Positions 62,398 to 64,000 of a stretch of DNA of 64,000 nucleotides are shown here, piece by piece. Position 1 is the stretch's first letter. Every line of letters begins with the position of its first letter. The stretch is from Fasciola hepatica (lineage: Eukaryota > Platyhelminthes > Trematoda > Plagiorchiida > Fasciolidae): assembly GCA_948099385.1 (NCBI GenBank), contig CANUEZ040000020.1, forward strand, positions 4,806,501 to 4,870,500, given 5' to 3'. Both the position numbers and the translations under genes were made by a program. A model generated the notes under the pieces. It saw only the letters and a program-made list of their open reading frames with translations, did no database searches and was not told the DNA's origin.

Positions 62398-63720
62398 CAC
62401 TGTGCAACAAAAGGTATAAGACCCCCCCCTCTTATTTTTCCGAAAATCTCCTGTTCTGTGTTCTCTAACGAAAGCATATCTGGTTAGAAAAACTGAATGC
62501 ACGATACGATACGGCACACCAAATCTGAGAACGAAACTATGTACTATGTGCTGATTATAGCAGAAAAAGTAAAAATCGAGAGTGAAAAGGTATAGGACCC
62601 TTATTGCGTTGCGCTGCCTCATGGAGAATTTCGTAAAATCAGACGGGCCATTGAGACCGACAACAAGCTAGTCAGTTCGGTCTGTGGACTTAAGGACTGA
62701 CAAATCTATGAGAACCAGAATGACGTGGGTCATGAGCACCACAGCACGAACCCTAGCGACCCAGATGACCTTCAGTCGTGTTGGTTGCACGTACATACCT
62801 TACAGAACTCACACTGAATTTTGTCTGTACAATGCCAAACAAAATTAAACTAGCAGATTTTAAGAAGGTTGAAATATCCGCGTTCTACCAAATGGGACTC
62901 AGTTTGTATGAGAACTACAGGTAATGCAAGATACCGAGAAATGTCATACGACGGTATCTGGAAGATAACAAGCAGTGGGCCTCTAAAAAACGGATAGGTA
63001 GCACATGCTTCATGTCGATGTTGAAAGCATTGATTGGAGTCGGCGTTTCGAAACGAAGGTTACAAAAACGCCCAAAGATTTGCCGTGCATGAAATTAAAA
63101 AAAGGAAAATACATCGAACTCACACCACTGCATAAAGAACGTTCGTCATTAGCTGAAACACACGTGGTATAAACAAACAAATGGAAAATATCTACTTTAG
63201 TAGCGAAAAAATAATGTGGATGGACCGGATGATTGGAATTACTGGTATGAAGAATTTTCAGCCAGAGAAAGAAGGACAATAGTTCAGTGACGGTTTCGGG
63301 AGCCTTCTCAGCCAAAGGCTAAAGTGGACTTGTTATACCTGAGCGTATACAGGATTCCGTTGCGTATACCTGTACGCTGGAGCAGTTTTTGTTCCCGCTA
63401 GTGACCAATAAATTACATGATGAAGCCATATTTTGACATGATCATGCTTCTGTCCGCTGCTCATACAACACAAAATGTTGACTGTTGTCCCTTGGAATTA
63501 AGGTCGTGCAACGGTCAGCCTGCAGCCCTGATATAAACCCGATTGAGAATCCTTGGGGCATACTTGCCCGCTAGGTGTACAAAGATGCCATGGCTCGCTG
63601 GTCAAAAAGTGAATTTATAGCTGCCTGTTAGGATGTTAAAACGAAGAAAAAAACTTTTCCAGACAAGCTATTAATCAACTCGAGCCTGTCAGGCCGGATT
63701 CAACAATCAATAAATTATCG
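62398..63720 (+). mobile_element. Tc3-like (Tc1/mariner) DNA transposon relic
   Basis: After a TA dinucleotide the left end reads CACTGTGCAACAAAAGG and then TATAAGACCCCC, like Tc3-type termini. A second AAAAGGTATAGGACCC at about 62586 matches the internal binding-site repeat of such termini. The transposase starts at ATG 62832 with a helix-turn-helix (KIKLADFKKVEISAFYQMG), broken by a stop at about 62925. Later come a degraded VDGPDDWNYWY segment around the first catalytic acid (about 63215) and SPDINPIENPWGILAR with the DD34E glutamate (about 63530). Several frame breaks are present and no right terminus is seen. Confidence 0.75.
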
Positions 63721-63729
63721 GACGACTCA

Positions 63730-64000
63730 GGATGTAATCCTTTTTCCTAATCGAGCATTCATCTTCAGTCCGACGCAAATTGGACCAACGGATCAATAGT
63801 CAATCCGGCAAAATACTGTTAGCAATCTAAGCGGCCCCACAGGGCTTGAATCTAACTGGACGCTCGAGTTCGGGAGTGTTCGATTTTCGCTTTATATACA
63901 GCACAGTATTTCTGTTAAAGACACTTTTTTGGCGAGTCGGGTTTTGCCTTCTGATTTTTCGTAGCGGGTTGGAGCGATCAGGAATCGCAGGCTGAGATTG
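63730..64000. other. Unassigned DNA at the window end
   Basis: No ORF, repeat or expected right terminal repeat of the Tc3-like element was seen here. Confidence 0.45.

Noticed and set aside
1..64000. CRISPR array, bacterial operon or phage
   Set aside because: Spliceosomal introns, SINEs and non-LTR elements show nuclear eukaryotic DNA. The only tandem array (11120-11209) has no spacers.

Overview
This is a window of eukaryotic nuclear DNA. It is repeat-rich, has long introns, and contains one recognisable host gene. The retroelement set (RTE-type non-LTR elements, a Ty3/gypsy element with a CsRn1-like RT, an R2-clade element, tRNA-derived SINEs), together with a 32-bp intron next to a 14.2-kb intron in one gene, suggests a digenean trematode (fluke). 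That placement is inference; no rRNA or mitochondrial marker is present.

Host gene. A minus-strand gene runs from about 48.7 kb, possibly 49.2 kb, down to at least 24.9 kb. I could place eight exons with compatible splice phases (48673-48480, 48447-48121, 47884-47625, 44463-44149, 44042-43734, 29534-29365, 27452-26432, 25207-24862), encoding about 980 residues. The order and spacing of its C2H2 fingers match the ZNF280/POGZ zinc-finger family. Several fingers are completed only across the splice junctions, which supports the model. The first and last exons are uncertain.

Layout. 0-5 kb: a decayed R2-clade retrotransposon far from any visible rDNA, then a 503-bp MITE with 87-bp terminal inverted repeats. 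5.3-16.4 kb: an 11-kb segment bounded by ~600-bp inverted repeats. It holds a 330-bp LTR, an inverted partial copy of that LTR, an unrecognised broken ORF, a second MITE whose left end has expanded into a 30-bp tandem array, and a decayed hammerhead ribozyme motif. 16.4-23 kb: an RTE fragment, a mariner-like fragment and mostly unassigned DNA. 23-49 kb: the zinc-finger gene, with introns full of RTE, CR1/Jockey-like, gypsy, SINE and microsatellite sequence. 49-64 kb: a hammerhead motif with an intact core beside a (TA)n tract, more RTE and gypsy fragments, and a Tc3-like relic.

Most striking architecture. A pair of nearly identical inverted arms of about 6.46 kb (34331-40795 and 54925-61387) are separated by 14.1 kb. 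I found one substitution and a 2-base homopolymer difference between them. Each arm is itself a mosaic (SINE, RTE, SINE, gypsy), so the unit is an inverted segmental duplication and not a transposon. One arm lies in the 14.2-kb intron and the other lies upstream of the mapped exons, so the spacer carries the first five mapped exons. Two further inverted pairs (28.7/49.8 kb and 32.7/42.8 kb) lie around the same exons. The transposable elements do not cooperate functionally with the gene in any way the sequence shows. Their likely effects are structural: inversion, gene conversion and intron pairing.
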